64,000 nucleotides of DNA from Desulfitibacter sp. BRH_c19 (GCA_001515945.1 LOER01000038.1:1-64000), one strand, 5' to 3'; positions 17,067 to 26,447 are shown, counted from the first letter of the stretch. Notes: a model not told the origin generated them from the sequence alone. Translations and numbers: made by a program.

Positions 17067-17939
17067 ATGGAAAAGTTTCACTCTTTACAAGAATGGACAT
17101 CTCTAGCTGATAAACATGGTATTTCTTTAGTAGAAGTAGTTATAAGAGGAGAAGTGTCAGCATCAGGAAAAAGCCAAGAAGAAATAAGGGAAAAAATGTC
17201 CAATAACTTGAAGGTGATGCAGAATTCAATAAAAGAGGGGCTTGAAAAAAAGGAAGCTACCATGGGAGGACTTGCAAATAGAGAAGGGGTCAAAATTCTT
17301 GATGCCGTTAAAGAAGGAAAAATAGCGGATGATAGAATTTCAAAGGTAACATTTAGGGCCCTTGCAGTTAGTGAATTGAATGCAGCCATGGGATGTATTG
17401 TCGCTGCACCTACTGCAGGCTCATGTGGAATTTTGCCAGCAATTTTAACAACAGTAGGAGAAGAAAGAAACAGTAGTTATGACGAATTAGTTGATGCCCT
17501 TTTTATTGCCTCTGGTATTGGAACTATCATTGCTGAAAGAGCTACAATTGCAGGAGCTGAAGGAGGCTGCCAGGCCGAATGTGGTTCTGCAGCTAGCATG
17601 GCAGCTGGTGCAGTAGTATATTTGCATCAGGGAACTCCAGAACAGATGTTAGATGCAGCAGCGTTGGCGCTAAAAAATTCGCTTGGACTCGTTTGTGATC
17701 CTGTCGCTGGATTAGTGGAGGTACCCTGTATCAAAAGAAATGCCTTCCTTGCTGTTCAAGCCTTAGTTGCTGCTGACTTAGCTATTGCTGGAGTAAAAAG
17801 TGTTATTCCAGCAGATGAAGTTATTGATGCAATGTCAGAAATCGGTAAAGAAATGTCATCTAAGTATAAAGAAACTGCCCAGGGAGGCCTTGCAAAAACT
17901 CCAACTGGCCAAAAAATAGCACAAGAAATTAGGGGATAG
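17067..17939 (+). CDS. sdaAA: L-serine dehydratase, iron-sulfur dependent, alpha subunit
   Basis: 290-residue catalytic subunit. Cluster-ligand cysteines appear in AAPTAGSCGILPA, GGCQAECGSAASMAAGA and LVCDPVAGLVEVPC, as in bacterial two-subunit enzymes. Cotranscribed with sdaAB, and the next membrane protein gene starts five bases after its stop. Pyruvate from serine would feed fermentation; the gene lies well away from the mmd sodium pump. Confidence 0.95.
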   Translation: MEKFHSLQEWTSLADKHGISLVEVVIRGEVSASGKSQEEIREKMSNNLKVMQNSIKEGLEKKEATMGGLANREGVKILDAVKEGKIADDRISKVTFRALAVSELNAAMGCIVAAPTAGSCGILPAILTTVGEERNSSYDELVDALFIASGIGTIIAERATIAGAEGGCQAECGSAASMAAGAVVYLHQGTPEQMLDAAALALKNSLGLVCDPVAGLVEVPCIKRNAFLAVQALVAADLAIAGVKSVIPADEVIDAMSEIGKEMSSKYKETAQGGLAKTPTGQKIAQEIRG

Positions 17940-17944
17940 GATTT

Positions 17945-18610
17945 ATGAAGATTGATTGGTGGGTAGGAAGAAAGAGGTTTGGTGTTTTTATGTCAGGGCT
18001 ATTTCTGATCTCATTAGGAGTAGTCTTTATGATTAATGGAGCATTGGGCGTTGCCCCATGGGACGTATTTCATTTGGGGTTAGAGACATATATTCCATTA
18101 ACACTTGGCCAAACTATGCAGGCAACAGGGTTAGTTCTAATCATTATCAGCTATTTTATGGGCGTAAAACCAAACCTAGGAACACTACTCAACATGATTT
18201 TCATAGGTGTATTTTTTGACCTGATAGTCTTTATGGGTTTTACTTTTAGTCCAGAAATCCTAGCCGTGCGAATTCTTTTCTTCCTGGTTGGGTCCTTTAT
18301 CTATGGATTTGGTTCAGGTATGTATATAAGTGCCAACTGGGGACCCGGCCCAAGGGATAGTTTAATGGTAGCTCTCAACCAGAAAACCGGAATACGTATT
18401 GGTTATGTGAGGGGAAGTATAGAAATTACTGTCCTTGGAGTAGGCTTTTTACTTGGTGGTCCTATTGGAATTGGCACAGTTGTATTTTCCATTTTCATTG
18501 GGTTTCTAGTTGAATTTGGCCTCTACTGCATGAAAAGATTTTTAGACCTCACAGCACCTATTAGAAGGAGCAAAAAACAGGAAAAAGTTTTAGTACCTAA
18601 TTCAATTTAA
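17945..18610 (+). CDS. YczE/YitT-like integral membrane protein
   Basis: 221 residues with about five to six hydrophobic helices. Family features include FMINGALGVAPWDVFHLGL near the N-terminus, GQTMQATGL, and the conserved ISANWGPGPRDSLM with GIRIGYVRGSIE. YczE-type proteins have no firmly known transport substrate. The tight spacing to sdaAA suggests cotranscription and perhaps a role in serine or amino-acid movement, which is inference only. Confidence 0.75.
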   Translation: MKIDWWVGRKRFGVFMSGLFLISLGVVFMINGALGVAPWDVFHLGLETYIPLTLGQTMQATGLVLIIISYFMGVKPNLGTLLNMIFIGVFFDLIVFMGFTFSPEILAVRILFFLVGSFIYGFGSGMYISANWGPGPRDSLMVALNQKTGIRIGYVRGSIEITVLGVGFLLGGPIGIGTVVFSIFIGFLVEFGLYCMKRFLDLTAPIRRSKKQEKVLVPNSI

Positions 18611-18692
18611 GTATTTTGGGTATCCTATTTTTAGTATTTGTTAAAGACCTTTAGGCTATAAATAGGCTAAGGCACTAAGAAGGGAGTAACTC

Positions 18693-19796
18693 ATGCCTGT
18701 ACATTTAAATAATGAACAGCTTTTGGAGCTTTTCCTAGCTGTTATTTTTCGGGAAGCTGGCTATATAGCAGGCATTCCAAGAAGATATATAGAAGGAAGA
18801 GGTGGAATACATCAAGTATCATTTATTATAGTAGAAAAAAACCTTGTTCCATTTAGCAATGACACAGTATTAATACCTAAATTTATAAATGGAGATTATG
18901 ATAACCAATGGCAGCAGATAATGTGGCTTTCTGGAGTTGTAAATGACCTTCAGCAGGCTAGACCTAAAAACTATAATCCGTTACCTGATGCAAGTGGTCA
19001 AAGTGTTGGTGAATATTTTCATAAAATTTATGGTGGTGTCAGGTCAGATGGTGAATTCTTATCTGTAGAGTATAAAGGTATATTATTGGTCTTTGGAACA
19101 AATATTTTTTCTAAGATAAGACAATATGCCAACTCTCAAGGGATTGCAATCATGTGTTTCCCTGAGGTGTACTGTGAAAAACAATTAGATACTTGGATAG
19201 ATATAACCAAAAAACAACTATATTCATCCTTTGAAAATAGCACTATCAATATTAAAGGCTTATTACACCATACTAGAAAGATTTCTGATTATAGAAAATT
19301 GTTGAAAAAAATTCGGCGACAGAATCCGCAGTTATCCCCAGAAGAATATCATGACTTGTTGACTATACTTTATGCTTTGTTAAAAGAACCAAAGCTTCGG
19401 CCTTTATTGGATTACCTTAGAAAAATGATAATAGGATCATTAGATTCTCAACCTGTTTTACTAGAAGTAAACAATATTACAAACTCTCAGCTCATAGTAG
19501 GAGCGGCAGATTTTTTTAAGGACATTGCTAAAAAATACAAAAACAGAAACCTGCTACTATCCAAAAGATTAGGGTTTAGAGGAGAAGTAGATAGGGAAAA
19601 CGGTAAAGCTTTGTATCATATAAATCTATATCCAGATGATAATTATCATCCAGTACCAGATAATCTAAAAGACATGCGATTAAAAGCATACGTTTCAGGT
19701 GAACAAATAGATTCTATAAGAGAAAAAAAGACCTGTCTTAAAATTATGATTAAAGATGGCTTGATTTTGACTGCGGACATTTTATTAGTTAAATAA
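18693..19796 (+). CDS. Hypothetical protein, 367 aa
   Basis: Soluble protein with no signal peptide or membrane segment; I do not recognise the family. The N-terminal third (REAGYIAGIPRRYIEGRGGIHQ) has a faint resemblance to restriction-endonuclease-like (Mrr/NERD) folds in its G-x-G-G-I-H pattern followed by short strands, but the usual D...ExK is not evident. The middle is Lys-rich and helical (KKIRRQNPQLSPEEYHD). GGGAG precedes the ATG. Own transcription unit between the membrane protein and ychF. Confidence 0.6.
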   Translation: MPVHLNNEQLLELFLAVIFREAGYIAGIPRRYIEGRGGIHQVSFIIVEKNLVPFSNDTVLIPKFINGDYDNQWQQIMWLSGVVNDLQQARPKNYNPLPDASGQSVGEYFHKIYGGVRSDGEFLSVEYKGILLVFGTNIFSKIRQYANSQGIAIMCFPEVYCEKQLDTWIDITKKQLYSSFENSTINIKGLLHHTRKISDYRKLLKKIRRQNPQLSPEEYHDLLTILYALLKEPKLRPLLDYLRKMIIGSLDSQPVLLEVNNITNSQLIVGAADFFKDIAKKYKNRNLLLSKRLGFRGEVDRENGKALYHINLYPDDNYHPVPDNLKDMRLKAYVSGEQIDSIREKKTCLKIMIKDGLILTADILLVK

Positions 19797-19905
19797 CAAT
19801 GCCATTGCTATCTAGTGGGTAAAAGTATAAAATTATAGTGGTTTTCTACATAAAGATCAGTCATATTACATAAATCAGATTTAGAAGTGAAGGGGAGATT
19901 GTATC

Positions 19906-20991
19906 ATGAAAGTAGGATTAGTTGGACTACCTACAGTAGGTAAAACTACTTTTTTCAATTTATTAACAAATGCAAAGGTAGAAACAAGTGCTTTTCAAAG
20001 TGGCAAGGTTAGTGCTAATTTAAGCCTAGCAAAGGTACCTGATGAAAGAATAGATTTTCTTGCCCAGGTGTACAAACCAAAAAAAATTACCTATGCTCAA
20101 ATCGAAGTTACAGATGTACCAGGGTTAGTAAGAGGTGCTAGTGAAGGCAAGGGTTCAGGAAATCAATTTCTTAGTACTATAAGCAAGGTTGACTGTCTTG
20201 TCCATATTGTTAGGGCATTTGCTGATGACAATATAATCCATTCGGATGGTTCCATAAATATTATCCGAGATATTGAAAACATTAGTACAGAGTTGCTCCT
20301 TGCAGACCTGCAGTTAGTAGAAACAAGAATTGATAGAATTGATGCAGGCAAGAAAATCACCAAAGAACTTATGGCAGAAAAGGAAGTCCTGCAAAAGCTG
20401 CAGGAATCATTAGAAAATGAAGTTGTAATGGCAAATATTGAACTATCAGAGGCAGAAGAAGAGATATTGAACCATCTTGATTTTTTGACAGATAAAACAG
20501 TCATTATTGTAATCAATGTTGATGAAGAACAGCTTAGTGAGGGCTATGAGAATAGGGAAGAAACTATTAAATATTGCAAGGAAAAAAATCTTTCTGTATT
20601 GGAAGTCTGTGCCAAGGCAGAGGTAGAGATTAGTGAGCTAGATGAGGGAGATAGAATAGAATTCATGAAAGATCTAAATATAAAAGAACCTGGTATTGAC
20701 CTCTTAGCGAAAGCTATATACGAAAGATTAGGATTAATATCCTTTTTAACTAGCGGGGAAGATGAAGTAAGGGCTTGGACAATAAAAAGAAACACAACTG
20801 CAAAAGTTGCAGCTGGTAAGATACACTCAGATATTGAACGTGGCTTCATTAGAGCTGAGGTAATAAACTATAAGGATTTCAAAGAGTGCGGGACCATGGT
20901 CAAGGCAAAGGAACTAGGTAAACTCCGCTTGGAAGGAAAAGAATACATAGTACAGGATGGAGATATGATCAACTTTAGATTTAATGTGTGA
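19906..20991 (+). CDS. ychF: Obg-superfamily nucleotidase YchF
   Basis: 361-residue P-loop ATPase/GTPase that associates with ribosomes and redox stress control. Seen: P-loop GLPTVGKTTFF, DVPGLVRGA, an INVDEEQ segment (YchF has N-x-x-E instead of NKxD, favouring ATP), a coiled-coil helical hairpin (about residues 135-185) and a C-terminal TGS domain ending RLEGKEYIVQDGDMINF. AGGGGAG precedes the ATG. The ~250 bases downstream contain no gene or clear signal. Confidence 0.92.
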   Translation: MKVGLVGLPTVGKTTFFNLLTNAKVETSAFQSGKVSANLSLAKVPDERIDFLAQVYKPKKITYAQIEVTDVPGLVRGASEGKGSGNQFLSTISKVDCLVHIVRAFADDNIIHSDGSINIIRDIENISTELLLADLQLVETRIDRIDAGKKITKELMAEKEVLQKLQESLENEVVMANIELSEAEEEILNHLDFLTDKTVIIVINVDEEQLSEGYENREETIKYCKEKNLSVLEVCAKAEVEISELDEGDRIEFMKDLNIKEPGIDLLAKAIYERLGLISFLTSGEDEVRAWTIKRNTTAKVAAGKIHSDIERGFIRAEVINYKDFKECGTMVKAKELGKLRLEGKEYIVQDGDMINFRFNV

Positions 20992-21244
20992 CCAGCCGGG
21001 AACATTTAATCAATAGAAAACGGCACAATTGAGCTCACCAACTCGCTTCGCTCAGACAAGCAAACCATAACGCCTTTTTTGTCTCCATAAATCAATAATT
21101 GCACAAACTCATTTTAATGGTTCGCTTCATTATACCGTTTCTTATAAGGGTGTTTATTAAGTGTTTTGTTTTTTCTGGCTTATGACTCCTGAATTCTGTA
21201 TTCTACATGATTTTTAGTTAAAATTTGAAAAGGGGAGATTTAAA

Positions 21245-21856
21245 ATGTCAACAAAAAAATGGCGGTGCACAGTTTGTAATTATATACATGAGGGAGAAAC
21301 CCCGCCTGATAAGTGTCCTATCTGTGGTGTAGGTCCTGAAAAATTTGTACTCATTACAGAAGAAACAGTAGATGATGCCAAAAAAAGAGATCTTCAGAAA
21401 GTATGCTTTGGTATTTCCTATGGGCTTTTTGTTATTTGTTCTAAAGACGGAGCTAAATTTAATGGTCAAGCTGCTAATAGCCTGTTTCAAATTACAAGTG
21501 ATCCTATTCAGGTGGTCGTAGGAATTAATAAAAACAACTTGACCCATGAATATATTAAGAAAAGTGGAGTGTTTACAGGAAGCATTTTAAGCCAGGAGAA
21601 CCATGACCTAGTAAAGCACTTTGGATTTCAATCGGGTAAAGAAGTGGATAAGATGAAAGATGTTAAATATAAGCTAGGAGAAAAAACGGGAGTGCCGTAC
21701 ATTAGGAAGACCTTATCATATTTGGAGTGCGAAGTTGACTGGGAGAAAACAGTAGATGTTGGTACCCATACACTATACGTTGCAAAGGTCATAGGTGCAG
21801 AAAGTTTGGAAAAGGGTGAACCAATGACCTATGCTTATTATAGAGCAACCCGATAA
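21245..21856 (+). CDS. Rubredoxin-like/flavin reductase fusion protein
   Basis: 203 residues: an N-terminal rubrerythrin-type rubredoxin domain (CTVCNYIHEG ... CPICG, four Cys) followed by a flavin reductase-like FMN domain (about residues 50-203; FGISYGLFVICS, GINKNNLTHEYI, TGSILSQ). Related to high-molecular-weight rubredoxin Hrb, which passes electrons from NADH to flavodiiron proteins for O2 or NO reduction, although here the rubredoxin part comes first. AAAAGGGGAG precedes the ATG. Confidence 0.85.
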   Translation: MSTKKWRCTVCNYIHEGETPPDKCPICGVGPEKFVLITEETVDDAKKRDLQKVCFGISYGLFVICSKDGAKFNGQAANSLFQITSDPIQVVVGINKNNLTHEYIKKSGVFTGSILSQENHDLVKHFGFQSGKEVDKMKDVKYKLGEKTGVPYIRKTLSYLECEVDWEKTVDVGTHTLYVAKVIGAESLEKGEPMTYAYYRATR

Positions 21857-21928
21857 TATAACATTTTGACAACATCAGAACGTAAAATTAAAGTAATGTT
21901 TTTGGAAATATATAGTTTCAATACATAA

Positions 21929-21965
21929 ACACCCCTATTCTAGAAGAAAATAGAATGAGGGGTGT
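21929..21965 (+). promoter_or_regulatory. Stem-loop covering the ribosome site of gerKA
   Basis: ACACCCCTATTCTA and TAGAATgAGGGGTGT form a 14-bp stem with one bulge and an 8-nt loop, followed by TTTT and then the ATG at 21970. The GAGGGG ribosome site is inside the stem, so it may act as a terminator/attenuator or translation block for the germination operon. Confidence 0.55.
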
Positions 21966-21969
21966 TTTT

Positions 21970-23604
21970 ATGTTTTTTTTCCCATGGCTAAAAAAGCCAA
22001 AACTTAAACGAAAATCTAAAGCCAAGGATAAACCTAAAGGTATATCTAAGCAAAAACAAAAGTGCCCAGGAGATGAACCAACCTTTGCAGTTTCTAAGAG
22101 GTTGGAAAAAAATTTAGAAGAGATACAGCATAAGCTCGGAAACAGTAATGATATAGTTATTAGAAGCTTTCTCATGGGTAAGGAAAACAATCATAAGGGT
22201 GTCCTAGTATATGTTGATGGTCTAGTCGATAAAAACATGGTTCATGAACAAGTATTAAAGCCTTTAATATATTCTACTGACCCAACTGATTTAATAATGC
22301 ATGGATTTCTCAAGGACGCATTTAAAAAACTAGAGAATACTAGCATATTAGTAGCTGATACAAAGGAAGAAAAGTGTTTAAATAAAGCATTGGAAAGTGT
22401 TTTGGAAGGGCAGAGCCTTGTAATTTTAGACAAAGTTCCTAGTGCCTGGATATTAGACACAAGGGGATGGCAGACAAGGGGAATTGAGGAATCTACTGAA
22501 AATCCCATTATAAGGGGACCTAAGGAGAGCTTTGTAGAGACATTAAGGCTAAATACAGCCATGATTCGTAGAAGGATACATTCTCCCGATCTTCGAATCG
22601 AGACTAGAGTGGTAGGAAAGGTTACAAAGACAGCAGTAACGGTATGTTATATTGAAGGAATTGTAGACCCTAATGTGGTTAAAGAGACCTATAAGAGGTT
22701 AAACAAGATTGAAATTGATGGAATTTTGGATACTGGTTACCTTGAAGAATTTATGCAGGATCATCCTTTTACCCCCTTTCCAACTATGGCTCACACAGAT
22801 AGACCAGATAAGGTAGCTGCTAACCTTCTTGAAGGAAGGGTAGCCATATTAGTTGATGGCAGTCCAGCTGTGTTAACCGCTCCAGCTGTTTTTATGGAGT
22901 TTTTACAAGCTTCAGAGGATTACTATGAAAGGTTTGTAGTGTCTACACTATTGCGTTGGATTAGAATATTGTCTTTGTTTATATCCGTTTCCTTACCAGC
23001 ATTATATATTGGAGTTGTTGGTTATCATGTTGAAATGTTACCACCTGCGCTAATGATTAGTATAGCGGCTGGTAGGGGTGGCACACCATTTCCTGTGGTT
23101 CTTGAAGCCATAGTGATGGGCGTGTCCTTTGAGATACTCAGAGAAGCAGGATTGAGGCTACCAAAACAGGTTGGTCAAGCTGTAAGCATTGTAGGGGTTC
23201 TTGTAATTGGGCAAGCTGCTGTAGAAGCGGGGGTAATATCACCCATAATGGTAATTATTACCGCTCTTACTGCCATAGCTTCTTTTTCCATTCCCAATTA
23301 CAGCTTTGCTTCTGCCTTTATCCCCTTACGTCTTATTCTGCTTTTTATGGCATCTATTTTGGGAGTCTTCGGTATAATGGTAGGATTGATTTCAATAGTA
23401 GTCAATACTGTGAGCTTACGCAGCTTTGGTGTCCCATATCTTGCTCCTATTACACCTGCAAGGTTTGCAGGAATTAAAGATACCCTAGTACGAGTTCCTT
23501 GGTGGCTTATGCGTCGAAGACCTATTAGGTTGACAGACAATGAAATTCGTCAGCCTAAAGGACAGATGCCAAAGGAAAAAAAAGGAAAACCTCAAGGAGG
23601 TTAA
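21970..23604 (+). CDS. gerKA: Spore germinant receptor subunit A (GerA family)
   Basis: About 544 residues; inner-spore-membrane subunit of a germinant receptor. Basic N-terminal region, a large soluble GerA domain (about residues 40-300, including YVDGLVDKNMV and TRGWQTRGIEES), then five or so membrane helices (VSLPALYIGVVGYH, PFPVVLEA, GVISPIMVIITALTAIASF). The ATG at 21970 follows GAGGGGTG; an in-frame ATG at 21955 lies inside the preceding stem. First gene of gerKA-KB-KC plus a small membrane gene. Confidence 0.92.
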   Translation: MFFFPWLKKPKLKRKSKAKDKPKGISKQKQKCPGDEPTFAVSKRLEKNLEEIQHKLGNSNDIVIRSFLMGKENNHKGVLVYVDGLVDKNMVHEQVLKPLIYSTDPTDLIMHGFLKDAFKKLENTSILVADTKEEKCLNKALESVLEGQSLVILDKVPSAWILDTRGWQTRGIEESTENPIIRGPKESFVETLRLNTAMIRRRIHSPDLRIETRVVGKVTKTAVTVCYIEGIVDPNVVKETYKRLNKIEIDGILDTGYLEEFMQDHPFTPFPTMAHTDRPDKVAANLLEGRVAILVDGSPAVLTAPAVFMEFLQASEDYYERFVVSTLLRWIRILSLFISVSLPALYIGVVGYHVEMLPPALMISIAAGRGGTPFPVVLEAIVMGVSFEILREAGLRLPKQVGQAVSIVGVLVIGQAAVEAGVISPIMVIITALTAIASFSIPNYSFASAFIPLRLILLFMASILGVFGIMVGLISIVVNTVSLRSFGVPYLAPITPARFAGIKDTLVRVPWWLMRRRPIRLTDNEIRQPKGQMPKEKKGKPQGG

Positions 23605-23607
23605 GCT

Positions 23608-24729
23608 GTGCAAGAAAAGATTTCTAAGGGGCAGTTTTCTAAACTGGTTACTCTTATAATAATTTCAACTGTTTTTTTAACATTACCAAGAAGACTAGCT
23701 TTAGTTGCCCAGTGGGATAGCCCAATTTCATTAGTTCTAGGCTATGGAGCTGCCTGGTTTCTTGGTGTAATAGTAATATGGTTAAGTTTAAAACATCCAA
23801 ATGACACATTTATAGAGTACAGCAAAAAAATCCTAGGACCTTATCTTGGTAGTTTATTTGGAATCATGGTATTCCTAGTAATTATGAATCTAAATATCTT
23901 AACAATAAGATTAGCAGGAGCTACATATATTGCAGCTGGATATACACAGACCCCCATAATTGTATTTGCAGGAGCAACTGTTTTACTGTCTGTTTGGATT
24001 TTAAAAGAAGGAATAGAGGTTCTTGCTAGAGTTGCAGAGTTTTTCTATTTTCCACTAATCTTATCCATTGCTATATTACCCCTAACTGTAATAGATAAAT
24101 TAAGTTTGGATAACCTGTTTCCATTACTTGCATTTGGTCTTGAACCTGTACTTAGTGGTGCAATGCTGGCTTTTTCTATTGGTATAGAGCATGTTTTTCT
24201 TGTGGGTTTGTTAATTTCTAAAATTCAAAACCTGGACAAGAAGGTGTATCATCAACACTTATACGGTGTAGTTATAGGTGCCTTTATTATTTTGCTGATG
24301 GTAGCTTCTACAATCGGTGTTTTTGGGGTAGCTGATATACAAAGATTTTATCTGCCTCCCTATCAATTGGCTAAAGTGGTTGAGATAGGTGCCTTTATTA
24401 ACGGCATAGAGATTATTCTATTAGGAATATGGACTATTGCTAGTCTATTAGAAGTTACAATATTTTTATACATAAGTGTACATATTTTGAGCCAATTAAT
24501 ATATGTAAGCTATAGGGATATTATAGTTCCATTGGCTTATCTATTCTTGTCTATGGCTATGGCACCAATGGATAATCATCAAGTGGAAAGTGAGTTTACT
24601 ATTGTGGGTCAATTTGGTATTCTTCCAGTAGCTCTTTTGCTTGTAGCTTTTCTAGTTCCAGCCCAATTATTCTATCAGTGGAAGACAAAGCAAAAGTTAG
24701 GAGGCGATTCTAATAAAGAAGCAAAGTAG
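23608..24729 (+). CDS. gerKB: Spore germinant receptor subunit B (GerAB permease-like)
   Basis: 373-residue membrane protein of the GerAB/ArcD/ProY family with ten predicted helices, for example LVTLIIISTVFLTLPRR, LGSLFGIMVFLVIMNLNIL and PVALLLVAFLVPAQLF. It is the likely amino-acid-binding subunit of the receptor. GTG start three bases after the gerKA stop, preceded by CAAGGAGG. Its 3' end overlaps the likely start region of gerKC. Confidence 0.92.
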   Translation: MQEKISKGQFSKLVTLIIISTVFLTLPRRLALVAQWDSPISLVLGYGAAWFLGVIVIWLSLKHPNDTFIEYSKKILGPYLGSLFGIMVFLVIMNLNILTIRLAGATYIAAGYTQTPIIVFAGATVLLSVWILKEGIEVLARVAEFFYFPLILSIAILPLTVIDKLSLDNLFPLLAFGLEPVLSGAMLAFSIGIEHVFLVGLLISKIQNLDKKVYHQHLYGVVIGAFIILLMVASTIGVFGVADIQRFYLPPYQLAKVVEIGAFINGIEIILLGIWTIASLLEVTIFLYISVHILSQLIYVSYRDIIVPLAYLFLSMAMAPMDNHQVESEFTIVGQFGILPVALLLVAFLVPAQLFYQWKTKQKLGGDSNKEAK

Positions 24730-25912
24730 TGTATTATTGTTTGGGGTAGTACTAGCTTTACTTATGATAGCATCAATAATCATGGTAAGTTGCTGGGATA
24801 TTGAAGAAATAGAAGATCTAGCATTAATTTCAAATATAGCTTTTGATGTGGGGGAATTTAAAGAATACAAAATGACTGTGCAAATACTGCTACCTGAGGC
24901 TTTAGGTGGTGCTGGTAAAAGTGATGGGGGTAGTGGCGAAAGCCCCGTTTTTGTGATTAACGCTGAAGGTCAAACTGCCTTTGAAGCAAATCGAAAACTT
25001 CGAGAGTATCTTCCTAAAAGACCTTTTTATGGGAATACCATGTCTGCAATTATAGGTGAGGATTTGGCTCGACAAGGAGTAATGCCTGTATTAAATATAC
25101 TAGAAACTGATCACGAGTTTAGACGTAGCACGCAACTATTTCTGGCAACTGGACAAGGGGGAAAAGTGCTAGAGGCCAAAATCAGAGTTATGGCAAACCC
25201 TGGGGATATTCCAATGGGCTTTGTTCAGACATTACCTGGCATTTCAACAACAGTAACCCAAAATGCAGGGGACTTTATAAGCCAGGCTGTTGGTAATACC
25301 ATGGAGCCTGTAATGCCTGTTATCAGAGTTATTGAAGCAGACCCTGAAATAGGAGAGAACCCTGAAGTTAGGGTAGCTGGAACAGCTGCTTTTAAAAAAG
25401 ATAAATTAGTAGGGTTTTTAGACGAAAAGGAAAGCGGGGGACTATTATGGGTTTTAGGTAGAGTCGATGGAGTTATAAGCTTTCAGGCTGCTAAAACAAA
25501 TGAAAGTGTTACCATTGAATTAACAAGAAGTTCCAGTAGCATTGAGGCCCTAATAGATGAGTCAGGTAATCTTTCTGTAAATATTAACATAAGGACTGAA
25601 GGGAACCTGGCTGACCAAACTGGCTTTGCTGACTTGGCTGATCCAAAAATTCGCCGTAGTATTGAAAGGAGATTAGCAGAAACAATTCGTCAGGAAATAA
25701 AAAGTACTTTAAATAAAGCACAAAAAGAGTTGAAAACTGATGTATTTGGTTTTGGGGAAGTATTTTTCCGAACTTATCCTAGGCTATGGAGTGACACACT
25801 AGAGCCTCAGTGGGATGATATATACCCGTATATTCCGGTTAACATATATGTTGAGGCACATGTTAGACGAACAAACCTTACCATAGAAGCTCCTGTAGTT
25901 GGAGGGAACTAA
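24713..25912 (+). CDS. gerKC: Spore germinant receptor lipoprotein subunit C (GerC)
   Basis: Ger(x)C lipoprotein of about 400 residues. A lipoprotein signal ends in IIMVSC-WDIEEIEDLAL, the usual GerC mature start. The start is odd: no ATG, GTG or TTG gives a normal signal peptide. The TTG at 24737 lacks a ribosome site and basic residues, whereas AGGAGG at 24699 lies eight bases before an ATA at 24713 that gives a signal sequence with KK then a hydrophobic core. Either a rare ATA (or ATT at 24707) start is used or an ATG was lost. The C-terminal GerC domain is intact (FFRTYPRLWSDTLEPQWDDI). Confidence 0.85.
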   Translation: MKKQSSVLLFGVVLALLMIASIIMVSCWDIEEIEDLALISNIAFDVGEFKEYKMTVQILLPEALGGAGKSDGGSGESPVFVINAEGQTAFEANRKLREYLPKRPFYGNTMSAIIGEDLARQGVMPVLNILETDHEFRRSTQLFLATGQGGKVLEAKIRVMANPGDIPMGFVQTLPGISTTVTQNAGDFISQAVGNTMEPVMPVIRVIEADPEIGENPEVRVAGTAAFKKDKLVGFLDEKESGGLLWVLGRVDGVISFQAAKTNESVTIELTRSSSSIEALIDESGNLSVNINIRTEGNLADQTGFADLADPKIRRSIERRLAETIRQEIKSTLNKAQKELKTDVFGFGEVFFRTYPRLWSDTLEPQWDDIYPYIPVNIYVEAHVRRTNLTIEAPVVGGN

Positions 25913-25914
25913 CA

Positions 25915-26154
25915 ATGCCTCACCTACTCATAATAATGTTGATAATATCAGTATTGGTTATAGCTTTTATTGAATTACCAAGATTATTAAAGGAAAAGAA
26001 GATAAGGGAAATCCTGGTATTTTGTGTGCTACTATCCGCTGGCTTTACCCATGCCCTTATACAAACAATGGGCATTGAAGTGTCAAGTAATGTAGAGGTT
26101 ACATTTAAAATAGTGGGCTTAATAAAGGAATGGATAGGTTTGTTAATACAATAG
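25915..26154 (+). CDS. Small membrane protein of the germination operon
   Basis: 79 residues with an N-terminal membrane helix (about 3-20), a basic loop (LLKEKKIRE) and a second hydrophobic segment (ILVFCVLLSAGFTHALI). Its ATG follows the gerKC stop by a few bases with GGAGGG upstream, so it is the fourth gene of the operon. Small GerD-like or orphan subunits of this kind occur in other ger operons; the function is unknown. Confidence 0.65.
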   Translation: MPHLLIIMLIISVLVIAFIELPRLLKEKKIREILVFCVLLSAGFTHALIQTMGIEVSSNVEVTFKIVGLIKEWIGLLIQ

Positions 26155-26202
26155 AGCTAAGTAATGTGCCCAATTCTGGCAATTTCTAGAGTAACAGGGT
26201 AC

Positions 26203-26231
26203 TTGTCTTGAAATTCGCCATATGTTATAAT
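26203..26231 (+). promoter_or_regulatory. Sigma-70-type promoter upstream of tRNA relic
   Basis: TTGTCT and TATAAT with a 17-base spacer. It now drives only a tRNA 5'-half relic (26281) and possibly the intact tRNA-Ala beyond. Confidence 0.6.
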
Positions 26232-26280
26232 GTTTTTTGTCAGTCGAACATAATAGACTGCAAGAAATTGAATAAATAGT

Positions 26281-26320
26281 GGGGGTATAGCGCAGCTGGG
26301 AGGACTATTGCGTTGGAAAT
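26281..26320 (+). pseudogene. tRNA 5'-half relic
   Basis: GGGGGTATAGCGCAGCTGGGAG is a tRNA acceptor and D-arm sequence, but the anticodon and T arms are missing. Broken remnant of a second tRNA in front of tRNA-Ala. Confidence 0.55.
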
Positions 26321-26327
26321 ACTACCA

Positions 26328-26356
26328 TTGAAAAGTTAATTGAAATTGCATATAAT
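26328..26356 (+). promoter_or_regulatory. Promoter of tRNA-Ala
   Basis: TTGAAA (26328-26333) and TATAAT (26351-26356) with exactly 17 bases between, ending 15 bases before the tRNA. Confidence 0.7.
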
Positions 26357-26371
26357 AGAAGTGCATAACTT

Positions 26372-26447
26372 GGGGCATTAGCTCAGCTGGGAGAGTACTA
26401 GACTGGCAGTCTAGGGGTCATGGGTTCGAGTCCCATATGCTCCACCA
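26372..26447 (+). tRNA. tRNA-Ala (anticodon GGC)
   Basis: 76 nt with encoded CCA. Acceptor GGGGCAT/ATGCTCC contains the G3:U70 pair that identifies alanine tRNA; the anticodon stem CTAGA/TCTAG holds loop CTGGCAG, anticodon GGC. T arm GGGTTCGAGTCCC is regular. Confidence 0.96.
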
